From the NCBI GenBank assembly GCA_947179155.2, contig OX359266.1:15461098-15525097 (forward strand): a stretch of 64,000 nt of DNA. The letters are read 5' to 3'. The DNA is from Hedera helix. Its lineage: Eukaryota; Streptophyta; Magnoliopsida; Apiales; Araliaceae. Shown in pieces: positions 1 through 11,255 of the stretch. The translations under genes and the position numbers were made by a program. Below the pieces are notes generated by a model. It was not told the DNA's origin, did not search any database, and was given only the letters and a program-made list of their open reading frames with translations. Numbering within the stretch: position 1 is the first letter of the stretch; each line of letters begins with the position of its first letter.

Positions 1-39
1 CCACCTATAGTCTTAAACCCTTCGGCTCTGATACCAACC
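1..39 (-). mobile_element. Start of internal region of a minus-strand LTR retrotransposon, with PBS
   Basis: The bases at 24-37 are the reverse complement of TTGGTATCAGAGCC, the usual primer-binding site matching the 3' end of plant initiator tRNA-Met. It directly abuts the LTR that starts at 40, so the element runs right to left and its body lies outside the window. Seen directly; the tRNA assignment is established knowledge. Confidence 0.85.
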
Positions 40-1464
40 TGTGACGCCCCCAAATTTGGACTCCTTGAACCTCAAATTTGGTGTTCACTGTTCATACATT
101 CTACTTTCATTTACCGCTACTTAAAATTTCTTATAATATATATTACATCCATTAATATTCAAATTAATACAAAATATACCTAACAAACCCCCAGGGTCAT
201 TAACCTTTATATACATAAAGCGTTACTGGGATAAGTATTCCATATCTACAACCACAAAATGATTTAAAACTATCAGCAAGGTACATTTCCTCATTTCTTC
301 ATTCCGACATCTTCCCTTTGCCTTTGTATTTCCTATTTATACCCCCAGATTTAACATCTTTGTCTGCGTCACATTAATCAGGCAAGAATGAGCAACCGAA
401 GTGCTCAGCAAGTATAATGAATTGAATAACAATGCATCATGAGGAAAAGAATTTATAACAATAACGTAACATGGACTCATTTCAAATGAAAGAAAATAAC
501 CGAGGAAATTATCCTTTGGAACATGATAAATGAGAATTATATTGAGGGTCACAAGACCATTAAACATAGGTTAATCAACGATAACACTGATAACCTGTAT
601 GTCTCATAAAGAACATAAAACCTTAAACCCGTACTCGAGGTGATTGGCCTCTCATACCTATGATTGCACACATCATATTACCGCATATCACAGAGTATCG
701 GAATTTAAAGCATTCGACAAGCTATATCCCCTGAAACAGGGTTGTTCATCTCAGTTTCTAAGAGTTCGCACCAAAATAATTTGGTTTGGCTCAACACTTA
801 ACGATAAAGAGTAATTTGAAATTCAATTATATCAAAAGTCTAGCCGGGCAATTGGCATAGACTCATAAACATCAACTCATTCATCAACGATTATGATTCG
901 TTAAAATTTTCATTTAAGAGTGAATGTGAGTAACAACAGAGATTTTCAATTATAATTGAACAATTAACAACATAAATTTAAATCGATATTCAAGAAAGTG
1001 AAATAACGATTAAACTTAGGGAATAGAACTCAATTAAGATTTTAATATCTAACATATGATAAATGGTTCGAGATTAGGGTTTAAGAACTTGTCTCGATGT
1101 CCGATTATTAAATTAACAGTTAATAATCCTTTCTTGGACAACCTATAATAATAACATAATCAAATAATAATAATTTAGTAACATATGATATTAATTTAAG
1201 TAATTAATATCACTCACAACATAAACATTCTACCCGCCGGATCTATATTAAAGTTTACAATTAATTACAACCTAATGTGGTTATTAAATCTAATTACGCT
1301 CTTTTAATTCTCATAAGTAAAACACTTAATTATTAATTATTAATTTTATATAATTTTTATCAATTTTTAAACATTTATTTTAATTAATTAAAATCATAGT
1401 GGCATTTTCGTAATTAAGTGAAAAAATCGGACCGGTGGCAAAATGGTAAATAAGCCGAACTTCG

Positions 1465-1598
1465 GTCCGCCGCGCATTGCGCGGACCTTTCTTCTTCTCC
1501 CAACAAACGACATCGTTCTCCCACGCTGATTACAGGAAAAATTAATCGTCGCACATGGCGCGGCTCACCCCCTTCCGTCCCGAAACGTCGTCGTTTCG
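1465..1598 (-). repeat. Alternating palindrome cassette, A-B-A-B (incomplete)
   Basis: Box A at 1465-1486 (core CCGCGCATTGCGCGG), box B at 1505-1517 (AAACGACATCGTT), a decayed A at 1547-1563 and B at 1581-1598 (CGAAACGTCGTCGTTTCG). The final A seen in other LTRs is missing here. In the element's sense it is followed by the usual TTACCATTTTGCC-type tail (1436-1450). It is the GC-rich island in an otherwise AT-rich LTR. Confidence 0.75.
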
Positions 1599-2463
1599 TC
1601 CTCGGTTCTAGAATTTTTTTTGGCCGCCGGCACTATTTTTTTTCTTCTTCTCTTTTTTGTTAATAGTAACCAAACAAAACCATTTTACACCATTTTCATT
1701 TTATTTTCCACATCATAACTACTCAAAAAATCATATAATCCATCAATATACATCTAAAAATTATATAGAACAATTATCTAATTATTTACTAATTTTTCAC
1801 AAAATTATTTTATCACCAAAAATATAAAAATAATTCAAATAAATTAGTTTTATACCTTCCAAAAGCTTTGATAATTCTTTAATGAAGCTTGATAAACCCT
1901 TTGTTGGCACAAAATTTTTTCTCTTGATGGTGGTGGTGCTCGGTGGCGGTGATGGTGGAGGAAGATAAGAGAAATATGAAATAAGATGGTTTTGTTTTGT
2001 GATAGATTTTTATTGTTTTATTATTATTCCTCCACATATATCCTTGAATTGATTAAATAAATTGGTTTACATTATTATGTCCAAATCCACCGACTTGGAG
2101 TTAAGTCGGTAAAAATATCATGCATCGCTCCTTAATTTAATACATTACGTAGTTATTTTGTGTAATAAATATTTTATATAATATATATAAAATATTTATT
2201 TTAATATACTAAAATTCATTAAATGATTTATAAATAATATTTATATATTTTTAGGGTACCTCACTTGATAAATTTTGTACACGCATAATGACATGCATGT
2301 AATTATATGAGGTACTTCATCCTTCCAAAATTAATAAAATAATACACATAACGTAATAAAATTAAATTTTTCCACGTTTCAACTTTGTTACATATACATT
2401 ACGTAAACATCCATGTATTTTCTATTACTACATAATGTATACATATATAAATTATTATTATTA

Positions 2464-2468
<5 letters not shown>

Positions 2469-2521
<53 letters not shown>
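2469..2521. repeat. (TA)n microsatellite
   Basis: About 26 uninterrupted TA units inside the LTR at 40-3170. The short reading frame over it is a product of the repeat. Confidence 0.95.
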
Positions 2522-2524
<3 letters not shown>

Positions 2525-3170
2525 GTATTATAATAATTTCTTTCACATATTTAAATCACAAAAATATTAAATCTCATAAAAATATAAATAATTCTATTTT
2601 ACATAAACACAATTTATCTTATTAAAAATAAGAATTATTCATATTTATTTATTATTCTTTTTCACTATTTCATATATTTTATATAAACTATACAATATAA
2701 TTTTGCATAATTTATATAATTATTAACTGTTTCCTTAATAAATTTTTATTCTCTTACATAAATTATATCTTTACTTTTATATAATTTATATAATTATAAT
2801 TTCTAATATATTTAATTATATTTCCTTATATAAAATATATAATTTATTACTATATATATTATATAATTAGTTACTCTTCTTAATAATTCCCAAAATTCCC
2901 ATAATTATTAGTTAATCTATAATCACCAATTATGACCTTGTTAATTCTTTCATTAACTTTCAATTTATTTAGAAATAATTTCCAATATTAATCCTCTTCC
3001 TATTACCACAATTTATTAAAATTAGTAACCTTAACAATAAAATATATATATATATTTATATATACCTAATTAATTCGTACCATTCATCTTACATATCTAA
3101 TTTAACTAATTAAAACACACATTTTATTTATTAAAAAAATTTACAACATCATAATATCCTGGATATTACA

Positions 3171-3755
3171 AGAACCTAGGTGCTGAGCAGCAAAGAAATC
3201 AGTTCCCCGACGCTGAAAATGAACGGAAACGCAGTGCCCCAGCGTTGCGGTCGCTATATAGATAAAATTTTAATCTCTTTTTTTTAGATTTTTCCAACTT
3301 TCTTAGGATTTTATTACCTTAATTAGTTAGGTTTCTTAAGTAATGATACTTTCTATTAGTTTAGGGATTAAGAATAGATAAAATACTATAAATATAGATT
3401 TAAAGCTTCGTAATCAATCAATTCATTATTCATTATTTAATATATTTTCTTGAGCTGATTATTCTTCATCTTTTGGTTATTTGAGAATTTTTGAACATTT
3501 TCTTAGTTATTCTTGATATTCAATACTGGCTTATCATAAAATAATTGATAGTCGTGTGTGGCATCTTCTATCGTAATGATTGTACTGAGATTCTAGTCAC
3601 ATTCAACACAGATTTATTGCACGACCAATTGTACCAAGGTTCTCGCTACTATATAAGCGACGAGTTGAGTTGTTGTGAGTGCTTCATTAAACAACTTTGC
3701 TATAAAATGATCCGAGCAGCATTCACCTTACATAAGACTACCATGGACCTTATCA
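3171..3755 (+). mobile_element. 3' part of an LTR, Gypsy-type remnant
   Basis: The stretch ends in CA one base before a PBS at 3757-3769, so it is the right end of a 5' LTR. A TATA-like ACTATAAATATAG lies near 3386. Its left end is not visible, because the minus-strand LTR abuts it at 3170. The start at 3171-3250 is GC-richer. I could not match it to the other LTRs in the window. Confidence 0.6.
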
Positions 3756-3756
3756 G

Positions 3757-3769
3757 TTGGTATCAAAGC
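3757..3769 (+). other. Primer-binding site (initiator tRNA-Met type)
   Basis: TTGGTATCAAAGC differs by one base from the canonical TTGGTATCAGAGC. It follows the LTR end at 3755. Confidence 0.8.
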
Positions 3770-3844
3770 TACATTCATCTAGCAGATTATCTATCTTTAC
3801 TGTTATTATTCTAGTTTGATTATTTGTTAGCGGAAAGAAAAGTA

Positions 3845-3849
3845 TACAT

Positions 3850-3891
<42 letters not shown>

Positions 3892-3892
3892 C
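3845..3892. repeat. (CA)n(TA)n compound microsatellite
   Basis: About 14 CA units followed by about 9 TA units in the untranslated stretch between the PBS and the broken gag. The region 3770-4640 otherwise holds no readable gene; it is purine-rich and has many stops. Confidence 0.9.
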
Positions 3893-4649
3893 GCTATTTT
3901 CAAGTTTTATTGTAATTACAATTTGCGAATTTTTTAGGCTTCCAATCAAGTGTAATATACAAAGATCTAGGGATTTCAAGGAATTTAAGATGCATTCGAA
4001 GGCGAACAACCCGTGAATTTGTCGATAACACATTTGTCATACTTTACTATTTATTGTTCTTAGTAGTTCTTATTGGATTGATATATACTTTGATTGTGTT
4101 TGATAAATTCAAAAAAGAACCTATAAAAGAGAATATTGAGTGGTAAAAGGTAAGTGTTGTGAGGCTAATAGAGGGTAAAAGCCTATCGAGTGAAAACACA
4201 TAAATGAGTGGTGTGGGGAAATTTTTTTTGCTACTAACATTTGTTTTACAGGGAAATTATGTTTGGTATTAAGGATAAGAGGAATTTTGGAGAGGGTACA
4301 TCTACAAAGGAATAAAAGATGTACATGCTAGAATTGAAGGAAGTATTACAAACTATTATGCGGAGAGTAAAACAGATAGAAAACACGCAAAGGGTATCAT
4401 AACTTATCACATGCTCTCAAAAGAAAGAGAAATGTCGGCAAATGAATACCAAAGAGGATGACGAGGAGTCGATTGGTGGTAAGTTAAGTGAAGAGGAAGA
4501 TTATGATCCAGATCTTCGAAGGATTAATGACAATAGAGATAAAAAAAAAAGATAAGCGAAATAGACGGTATAGAGAAGATATAAAGGATAGAGAAAATAG
4601 GAGAAAGAGAAGAGTTAGCAATTGAGAAGATGACAACTTAGGTAGTATT

Positions 4650-5029
4650 AAGTTGAAGATTCCATCTTTTCAAGGAAGAAGTGATCCAGAAGCATATCTT
4701 GAGTGGGAAAAGAAAGTAGAGTGGGTGTTCAATTGTCACCATTACTCGGAGCGTAAGAAAGTTCAGTTGGCAGCCACAAAGTTTACTGATTATACAGTCA
4801 CATGGTGGGATCAATTGAAGATTAGTAGGAAGACGTCTGAAGAAAGGCCAATTGAAACTTGGGAGGATGAAAGCTGTAATGAAGAAGCAATTTGTTCTAA
4901 GTCACTACCACCGAGATCTTTATAGGAGTTTGCAAACACTCAAGCAATGCAGTAAAAGCATGGAGGACTACCACAAGGAAATGGAGATTATGATGGCTCG
5001 AGCAAATATAGTGGACGACCATGAAGGGA
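4650..5029 (+). pseudogene. gag: Gypsy gag remnant (Retrotrans_gag core), frameshifted and cut off
   Basis: The translation from 4653 gives KIPSFQGRSDPEAYLEWEKK, then WWDQL and ETWEDE, which is the core of a plant Ty3/Gypsy capsid protein (retrotransposon gag family). The reading then continues in another frame from 4852 (LGRMKAVMKKQFV, then RSLQTLKQ and MEDYHKEMEI), so there is a frameshift near 4855. The gene ends at 5029, where an LTR has inserted (TG at 5030), so the nucleocapsid, protease and pol parts are missing. Upstream (4440-4640) there is an acidic and then basic run with several stops, probably the decayed gag N terminus. There is no ATG: the readable part begins at TTG. It cannot encode a working Gag. 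The family is clear; the clade is not. Confidence 0.85.
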
Positions 5030-7360
5030 TGTAATATCCCAGATATTTTTGAGGTTCAAAAATAAATCAAACACAATTAAAGGTAAGGTTTAAAACCTAG
5101 ATTGGTGGAAAAAAATGTGTAGGAGGAATGAGTAAACATCTAACCTAATTTATGTGTTAGAAATTAAATGTGAGTAATCATAAACTACGAGAATTAAAAC
5201 CTAGAGTCAGTTAATGTTAATATTTTATGGTATATTAAGAGTTAAGTATTTATACGACGTGCAAATACAAAATCACTAATCTCGAATATAGAATGAAAAT
5301 GCGAGAAAGAAACTTTCCATAAATGGAACGTTTCCATAAAAGGAAAGTCTAGAGAAAAATGAGAAATGATCATTTTACCCTTGGTTAGTGAGGAGTACTT
5401 ACAAGTTTGCCCTTGGGGAGAAATTTGATGAAATTGGCCCAAACCCTAACTCATGAAACGTTTAAGGCCAAATTGGTGTAGTTTGTATTAGTCGGTCCAA
5501 CCTAAATTAATTAGAGGCCCAACGTAAATATAGAGAAGTCCAATAATATAATTTTAATTCTAGCCCAAATGATAGAATAAGAGAAGTCCAACTGGTTGAG
5601 AAATTTAACTAGTGGACTAAACTAATAGAATTAAATTGTGTATGCAATTTAAAATATCAAGTCTAATTGGATTATTTAATTAGTCCAAATTACTTATTGA
5701 GTTAAGTCCAAGGTGAATTATATGTGTTAATTGTGTTGACAAGATTTGTAGGAGTTATAATAGGCCCAATCTAATTAAATGAATGAGTCCAATGAAATGT
5801 GGTAGACAAGCCCAAATGGATTTAATATTTAATTCCAATATGTAGCCCAGTTAGGATTAAATTGTTTAGCCTAAACAATGGAAGTAATGAGCCCAAGGAA
5901 AGTAATTTTAGAATCCAAATAGTTACCCAAAAGTTATATGTGTTGGTGTATATATGTATAAGAGTATATATGATCATTTATGTAACAAAAAGAAAATCAA
6001 AATTGAAGGAAATGGGAGGGGGATTGATAGTAATGGGGAGCCCTATTTCAGGGTGCAATGCTCAAGGTTTTCTATGTTTTTCTCCCATAAAACCTAGTCC
6101 CTTAAATTCCTCCTCAATGCAACCCCAGTTCCCTAATTAGTGGATCATGCTTTGGAAAAAAGAGAATTGCAAGTATTGGTGTTGTATGATAGATATACAT
6201 TCTATAAGCATTTTGCTAGCTAATACCTTAAAGAAGAGAAAACACTTAGTCATTTTCATTTAGCAAGTGAAGAGAGAAAGAAATAGAGAGGAAAAAGCTC
6301 TAGAGAAAAACATAGAGAAAAGAAGGAGAGAAATGAGAGGAAGCTTGAGAAGAAGAAAGATCAAACCATTATTGGATCTAGCATGGAATGAAGGCTATGA
6401 TCAAAGGCTATCATCCATCCATTCAAAGCCTTAGCAAGTAGAAGAAAACATTGAAAAGTTTAAAAGTGTTCTAACCCCTAAAAAACTCTAGTCTATCTTA
6501 TATTATTGTTATATCTAGGTTTGTTGTGGGAGATATATGATTTTTGTGATGGTTCATGGTGGAACCGAAGATACAAGGATGGTGGTATGTGATAGTTGAT
6601 GGTGGTCATGTGTGTAATCACACGGATGTTGTGTATATGATCAAAATGATGTTTTCATTAAAACTCTAACCATGTTAGTTAGGTAGTTCAAAAGAAGACC
6701 TCATTATAGAGGTGTATTTTTTAAAGTTCCATATACTTATTGTATAAATCTATGAGTTTTTTTAAATGAACTATTTTGATATGAACAAAAATTGAGCCTA
6801 AATGAACTCATACGGATTTTTATATAAACTATGTTATGTTTTGGGGGAAAACCCTAACTATAAGGTTTAAAATTTCAATGGAATCAACTTGTATAGCTGA
6901 AAATGTTATAGATATATGAGTTTTATCATAGATCTAAAGTTTTGATAAAATGTGTTTTGAAAGAAATAAGTTGAATTGGGTTTGTGGAAATTTTTCGGAA
7001 AATAGAGTTGAATTATATGATATTTTTATTCCCTAATACTTAGTTTTTATATTTATTGTGTGCTTAAATGTTTAATTATTTAGCTTATTTTGATTTTAAT
7101 AGCTTTTATAGGATTTTAGTTAATTTATGTTAATTTAGGTAATTTTATAGTATTTTTATATTTCTTTTTATTTATGTGTTTTTATTTATTTTAGGTGTTT
7201 TATTTATTATTATGTGTTTTTAGGATTTTTAGTATTTTTATATTATTTTTATTTATTTTTAATTAATTTATATTTATTTTTGTAGGAAAATTAAAGCTTG
7301 GATGGCAAAATGGTAAATATCAAACTGCTAGGGGCAAATCCGTAAATTCCAGAAAAGTCG

Positions 7361-7518
7361 GCGTCCGCGCATGACGCGGGGGAGTCAGCGGCAAGGATCA
7401 TAACGACGTCGTTTTACGGCAAACGAAACGTCCACGCAATGCGCGGCCAAACAGCATAAGCACAGAGGAGTGGAACGACGCCGTTTCGCCCGAGGAAAGC
7501 TTCCGCGCAATGCGCGGA
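7361..7518 (-). repeat. Alternating palindrome cassette A-B-A-B-A, inverted relative to the LTR
   Basis: A 7361-7380, B 7402-7414 (AACGACGTCGTTT), A 7430-7446, B 7473-7486 (GAACGACGCCGTTT), A 7502-7518 (TCCGCGCAATGCGCGGA). The tail words GGCAAAATGGTAAAT and AGGGGCAAATCCGTAAATT come before it (about 7305-7350), while in the chromovirus LTRs their reverse complements come after it. The whole cassette is therefore in the opposite orientation here. Confidence 0.78.
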
Positions 7519-7720
7519 GGCTGGTGATGGTCACTGTAGCGAGTGCCTCGTTTGGCTGCGCGGAAATTGCCCAAAACGGAATTATTCGCGATTTTAGCAT
7601 TAATTTGATTCCAAATTGGATTTTAATTCCAACTAGGGTTAGGACAATAATTATTTTATTTTTCTTTTATTTTTTATTGTAAATCCTATTAGGGTTTGAA
7701 CAAGTTAGGAGGTTTATGAA

Positions 7721-7735
7721 GCCTATAAATAAAGG
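7721..7735 (+). promoter_or_regulatory. TATA box of Athila 5' LTR
   Basis: GCCTATAAATAAAGG, followed by GGCTTAACACACAATG. The same place in the 3' LTR reads CCTATAAATAGAGG (13291-13304). The cassette ends about 200 bp upstream, so in Athila it lies in a promoter-proximal position. Confidence 0.7.
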
Positions 7736-8621
7736 GCTTAACACACAATGTAAAATACAACTTTTCTATTAGAATAAAAATTCTCTCTTCTATTCTTTGA
7801 TGCTCTCTACAATTATGAGTAGCTAAATTATTTTTCTTGGTTTAAGTGATTGAAGCCATCAAGATTTATACACTGTGAGATCTAATTTATTTTAATTGTT
7901 CAATTTATATTTTGAGTATTGAATATTTTTCTATGTTTAATTTTATGATTAATTCGTTTAATTGCTAGGATGCATACTAGTTTATTATTCGTTGAAATCT
8001 ATACCCAAATTAAATATCAAATCCGTAATTGTTTGGTCACTTTAATTTGCGAAGCAACTAAGATTAATAATTATTTTGCTTATCAAAATATTGTTATATC
8101 TTAGGTAAAATATTCATCTAAATTAAATGCAGACGCTTGGATTGTGTTGTTTAGTTCAACGATCTCTCTATTTCTTTATGATGCTACTAGGTTAAATCTT
8201 TAGTGCTTGTCTGAGATTATTTAGTAGTAAAGGTTATTTAGATCGCTTGTTTCTGCTTAACTAAAATTAAGGAGATATAGGAAAATTATTCGAATGGGAG
8301 TAATTATTCCACGTTGAATATTTAAAATATGGATTGATTTATTCTTGCATCAGTGATCAGTTGTAAATTCTTGATGGTGGATATTGACTTAACCAAGGCT
8401 TTTTCTTCTCATTTATTTCATTAAATTACTTGCGTATTTATTTTAGTTATTTTTATTTAAATTATTTCTTTGATTCAAAAACCCCTAATTTTTATTTGCA
8501 AAAACATAAAATTAAATAATCATTCTCTGTGGAATCGACTCTTGCTTACACTACTACATTAATATTTATTTTTCCAATGTAAGATTTTATTTTTGGGTGC
8601 TTGCGACATCACACCAAATTT

Positions 8622-8639
8622 TGGCGCCGTTGCTGGGGA
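8622..8639 (+). other. Primer-binding site (tRNA-Asp type)
   Basis: TGGCGCCGTTGCTGGGGA has one difference from the TGGCGCCGTTGCCGGGGA site known from Athila/Tat elements. It lies 8 bases after the LTR end. Confidence 0.85.
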
Positions 8640-8759
8640 ATGATTTTAAATTAATTTTGTGCTTTTGTAATTATTTATTTAATTTGATAATTATTCTTAG
8701 TTTTTTTTTTTTCTAGTTTTCATAGTTTATTTGAGTTGTGCAGGTTAAAGATGAAAATC

Positions 8760-10445
8760 ATGGCTAGAAATCGAACTTTGAAAGAGCTTGCAGCCCCTGA
8801 TTTGAAACAACAACCTTTAAGCATAACTTTTCCAAATTTAGATGCTAACACTTCCTTTGAATTAAAATCCAGTCTAATCCATCTATTGCCCAATTTTCAT
8901 GGCCTTGCAGGTGAAGATCCTCACAAACATTTAAAGGAATTCCATATGGTGTGCACAAGTCTGAAACCTTTTGGAGTGACTGAAGAGCAAATCAATCTAA
9001 GAGCTTTTCCATTTTCCTTGAAGGATTTGGCTAAGGATTGGCTCTACTACCTACCCTCCGGAAGCATCACCACATGGGAAGAGATGAAAAGACTATTCCT
9101 GGAGAAATATTTTCCAGCTTCAAGGGCAGCCAATATAAGAAAAGACATTTGTGGTGTGAGACAGAACCATGGAGAATCCCTGTACGAGTATTGGGAACGT
9201 TTCAAGAAACTATGCGCAAGCTGCCCCCACCATCAAATCAGCGAGCAACTCCTCATCCAATACTTCTATGAAGGACTCATGTCTACCGATAGGAGCATGA
9301 TCGATGCTGCCAGTGGAGGAGCTTTAGTGGACAAAACGCCCAAAGCTGCAAGGAACTTGATTACGAACATGGCGGCTAACTCCCAACAATTCGGCACTAG
9401 GCTTAATTTTACGTCCCAAAATGTCAATGAGGTAGAAATTTCTTCACTTAAAGAACAAATGGCTAGTCTAACTTCTCTTGTTCGTCAAATGGCTGTAGGT
9501 AATACACAACAAGTCAAAGCTTGTGGAATTCGTACGGTCGTAGGACATCCGACGGATATGTGCCCCACTCTTCAAAAGGAGTCCCATGAACAAGTGCATG
9601 CAGTCGGTGGTCTCCCTGATCCCCAACAAAGGAGATATGATCCTTACGCGAACACGTACAACTCAGGTTGGAGAGATCATCCGAATTTCGGCTATAGAAA
9701 TCCACAAGGGAATCCATCTGCGACTCAAAATTTCTCAAGCTACCAACAATACAAGCAGCCACATCCTAACAAACAACAGGGCCAATCATCTGATTCTAAT
9801 ATGTCTTTAGAGGATTTGGTTAAACAAATTAGTACTAACACTTTACAATTTCAACAGGAAAAATTGCAGTTTCGACATGAAACGAAGGCGAATATGCAGA
9901 ATTTGGAAACACAGATAGGACAAATGACAACTGCAATTAGTCGATTAGAGGAGCAAAATTCTGAAAACGTACCCTCGCAAACAATGGTGAATCCAAAATC
10001 AAATGTTAGTGCAATCACGTTGAGAAGCGGTAAAGAGAATGAAACTTCAGCAAAGACAGAGTCTGCACCAAAAGAACAAAGTAAAGCAGAAGTGACCAAT
10101 AAAGAAGCAGACAACGGTAAGGAGGAAGACAGTGTTCTAGGAAAAAACGGTACTCCGAAGCATAAATTTCCACCTCTCTCTGAGTATAAACCGGTACTCC
10201 CTTTCCCTCTTGCTTTAACAGAAAAAAAGACGTACGAGAAAAATTCAGATTTATATGAAACTTTTCATAATTACGAGTTAAAAATTCCTTTATTAGATGC
10301 TATTAAACAAGTACCTCGTTTTGCTAGATTTCTGAAAGAATTGTGTACACATAAGAGAAAACAAGCACTTAAAAGATATGAAAAGGTACAAGTAGGAAAA
10401 AATGTGTCTGCCGTAATTCAAAGAAAACTCCCTACAAAGTGTTAA
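8760..10445 (+). CDS. gag: Athila Gag polyprotein (capsid/nucleocapsid part)
   Basis: This 561-residue frame, starting at the ATG of MARNRTLKELAAPDL, encodes the capsid precursor that would package element RNA in cytoplasmic particles. An in-frame ATG at 8751 is also possible. The capsid core, roughly residues 35-190, has the Athila words LLPNFHGLAGEDPHKHLKEF, WLYYLPSGSITTWEEM and FFLEKYFPASR-like text, as in the retrotransposon gag family. Near residue 255 the short zinc-knuckle-like motif reads CGIRTVVGHPTDMC: the second Cys, CGIC in relatives as I remember them, is Arg, so metal binding is doubtful. A QRRYDPY...GWRDHPNF segment follows, then a Q-rich coiled-coil-like stretch (residues 350-400) and the ITLRSGKE motif. 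It ends at TAA 10443-10445, and the protease continues in the same frame right after. The stop falls within the conserved PTKC/DPG junction, so it looks like a single mutation and not a true gene end. Confidence 0.9.
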   Translation: MARNRTLKELAAPDLKQQPLSITFPNLDANTSFELKSSLIHLLPNFHGLAGEDPHKHLKEFHMVCTSLKPFGVTEEQINLRAFPFSLKDLAKDWLYYLPSGSITTWEEMKRLFLEKYFPASRAANIRKDICGVRQNHGESLYEYWERFKKLCASCPHHQISEQLLIQYFYEGLMSTDRSMIDAASGGALVDKTPKAARNLITNMAANSQQFGTRLNFTSQNVNEVEISSLKEQMASLTSLVRQMAVGNTQQVKACGIRTVVGHPTDMCPTLQKESHEQVHAVGGLPDPQQRRYDPYANTYNSGWRDHPNFGYRNPQGNPSATQNFSSYQQYKQPHPNKQQGQSSDSNMSLEDLVKQISTNTLQFQQEKLQFRHETKANMQNLETQIGQMTTAISRLEEQNSENVPSQTMVNPKSNVSAITLRSGKENETSAKTESAPKEQSKAEVTNKEADNGKEEDSVLGKNGTPKHKFPPLSEYKPVLPFPLALTEKKTYEKNSDLYETFHNYELKIPLLDAIKQVPRFARFLKELCTHKRKQALKRYEKVQVGKNVSAVIQRKLPTKC

Positions 10446-11255
10446 GATCCAGGAATGTTTATTATCCCTTGTAAGATAGGAGACACGAGATTTGAAAAGG
10501 CTATGTTAGATCTAGGAGCATCTATTAATGTCATGTCATATTCTATATATGCTTCTTTGCAACTTGAACCTTTAAATAGAACTGGTACTGTGATTCAGTT
10601 GGCTGATAGGTCTAACACTTATCCTAAGGGTATAGTAGAGGATGTTCTTGTGCAAGTAGATAATTTAATTTTTCCTGCTGATTTTTATGTGCTTGATATG
10701 GAAAATGGTGATCAAAATGTTCCTATTTTGTTAGGAAGACCTTTCTTAAAGACTTCCAAGACTAAGATCGATGTTCATAGTGGTACACTAACAATGGAGT
10801 TTGATGGCGAAATTATTAAGTTTAATATTTTTGATGCCATGAAATGTCATAATCCTGTTTACTCTGTTGATGTGATTGATTCTTTAGCAGCAAAAGTTTC
10901 TAAAAATGATGGACAAGGTGAATTGAAAACGACATGCAGTCAGAGTTTTGGGAAAGAGAAAGAGGAGTTAGTCTTGAGTGCTGATTTGAAGAACACTATA
11001 GCGGCTGTGAATGGTTCTCCGAAAACAGGTAATGATCCATCTTTTGACTTACCAGTTCCTAACAAGAAATCTTTACATTTTGTTTTGCAGGATTACATTC
11101 CAGATTTAAAGCCTCGCCCTCATCGTCTTGAGTGTATGTTCATTGAAGAGGGAGTAGAACATTCATATCCACTGCAATGGAGTTTGAACAAGACCATGAT
11201 AAATGAAGTAAAGATGGACGAGATTGTCAAAATTCAAGAGGAAGGAGTGACGTAG
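10446..11255 (+). pseudogene. pro: Athila aspartic protease, cut off from Gag by one stop, pol missing
   Basis: This is in the same frame as gag, directly after TAA 10443-10445; the first ATG is 10455. It encodes a retropepsin-like protease that would cut the polyprotein. The active-site motif is DLGASINVM (near 10509), followed by PILLGRPFLKTSKTKIDV, the second conserved block of plant Gypsy proteases. After about residue 150 the frame goes into an acidic linker (SFGKEKEELVLSADL) and LKPRPHRLECMFIEEG, then ends at TAG 11253-11255. No reverse transcriptase motif follows, so the pol region has been deleted. Without readthrough, translation would need to restart at 10455. I infer that the protease fold itself is intact. 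Confidence 0.82.

Larger units (their letters stand above)
40..3170 (-). mobile_element. Long terminal repeat (5' LTR of a minus-strand Gypsy element)
   Basis: It starts TGTGACGCCCCC beside the PBS and ends GGATATTACA at 3170, so it has TG...CA ends and is 3,131 bp long. In its own (minus) sense it resembles the LTR at 34203: both share the stretch around GTACAAAATTT and the leader ending GGAAG|GTATAA. Donor-like GT lies at 1855-1854, an acceptor-like CAG at 366-364, and the TGAGC...GCTCA hairpin at 381-412. A GC-rich palindrome cassette lies at 1465-1598. No coding region was found. The TSD cannot be tested because the other end is outside the window. Confidence 0.82.
7001..8613 (+). mobile_element. 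Athila 5' LTR
   Basis: About 1.6 kb, ending GACATCACA before CCAAATT and the PBS. It contains the cassette at 7361-7518 and a TATA box at 7721-7735. It differs from the 3' LTR by scattered substitutions, about 33 bp present only here (part of the first A box) and small indels near 7120 and 7250. The short reading frames in both LTRs at the same place lie over the cassette and are not genes. Confidence 0.85.

Noticed and set aside
24..37. tRNA-like sequence
   Set aside because: Only the 14-base complement of the tRNA-Met 3' end is present, next to an LTR, so it is a primer-binding site and not a tRNA gene. The same holds at 3757, 16601, 28435 and 59773.
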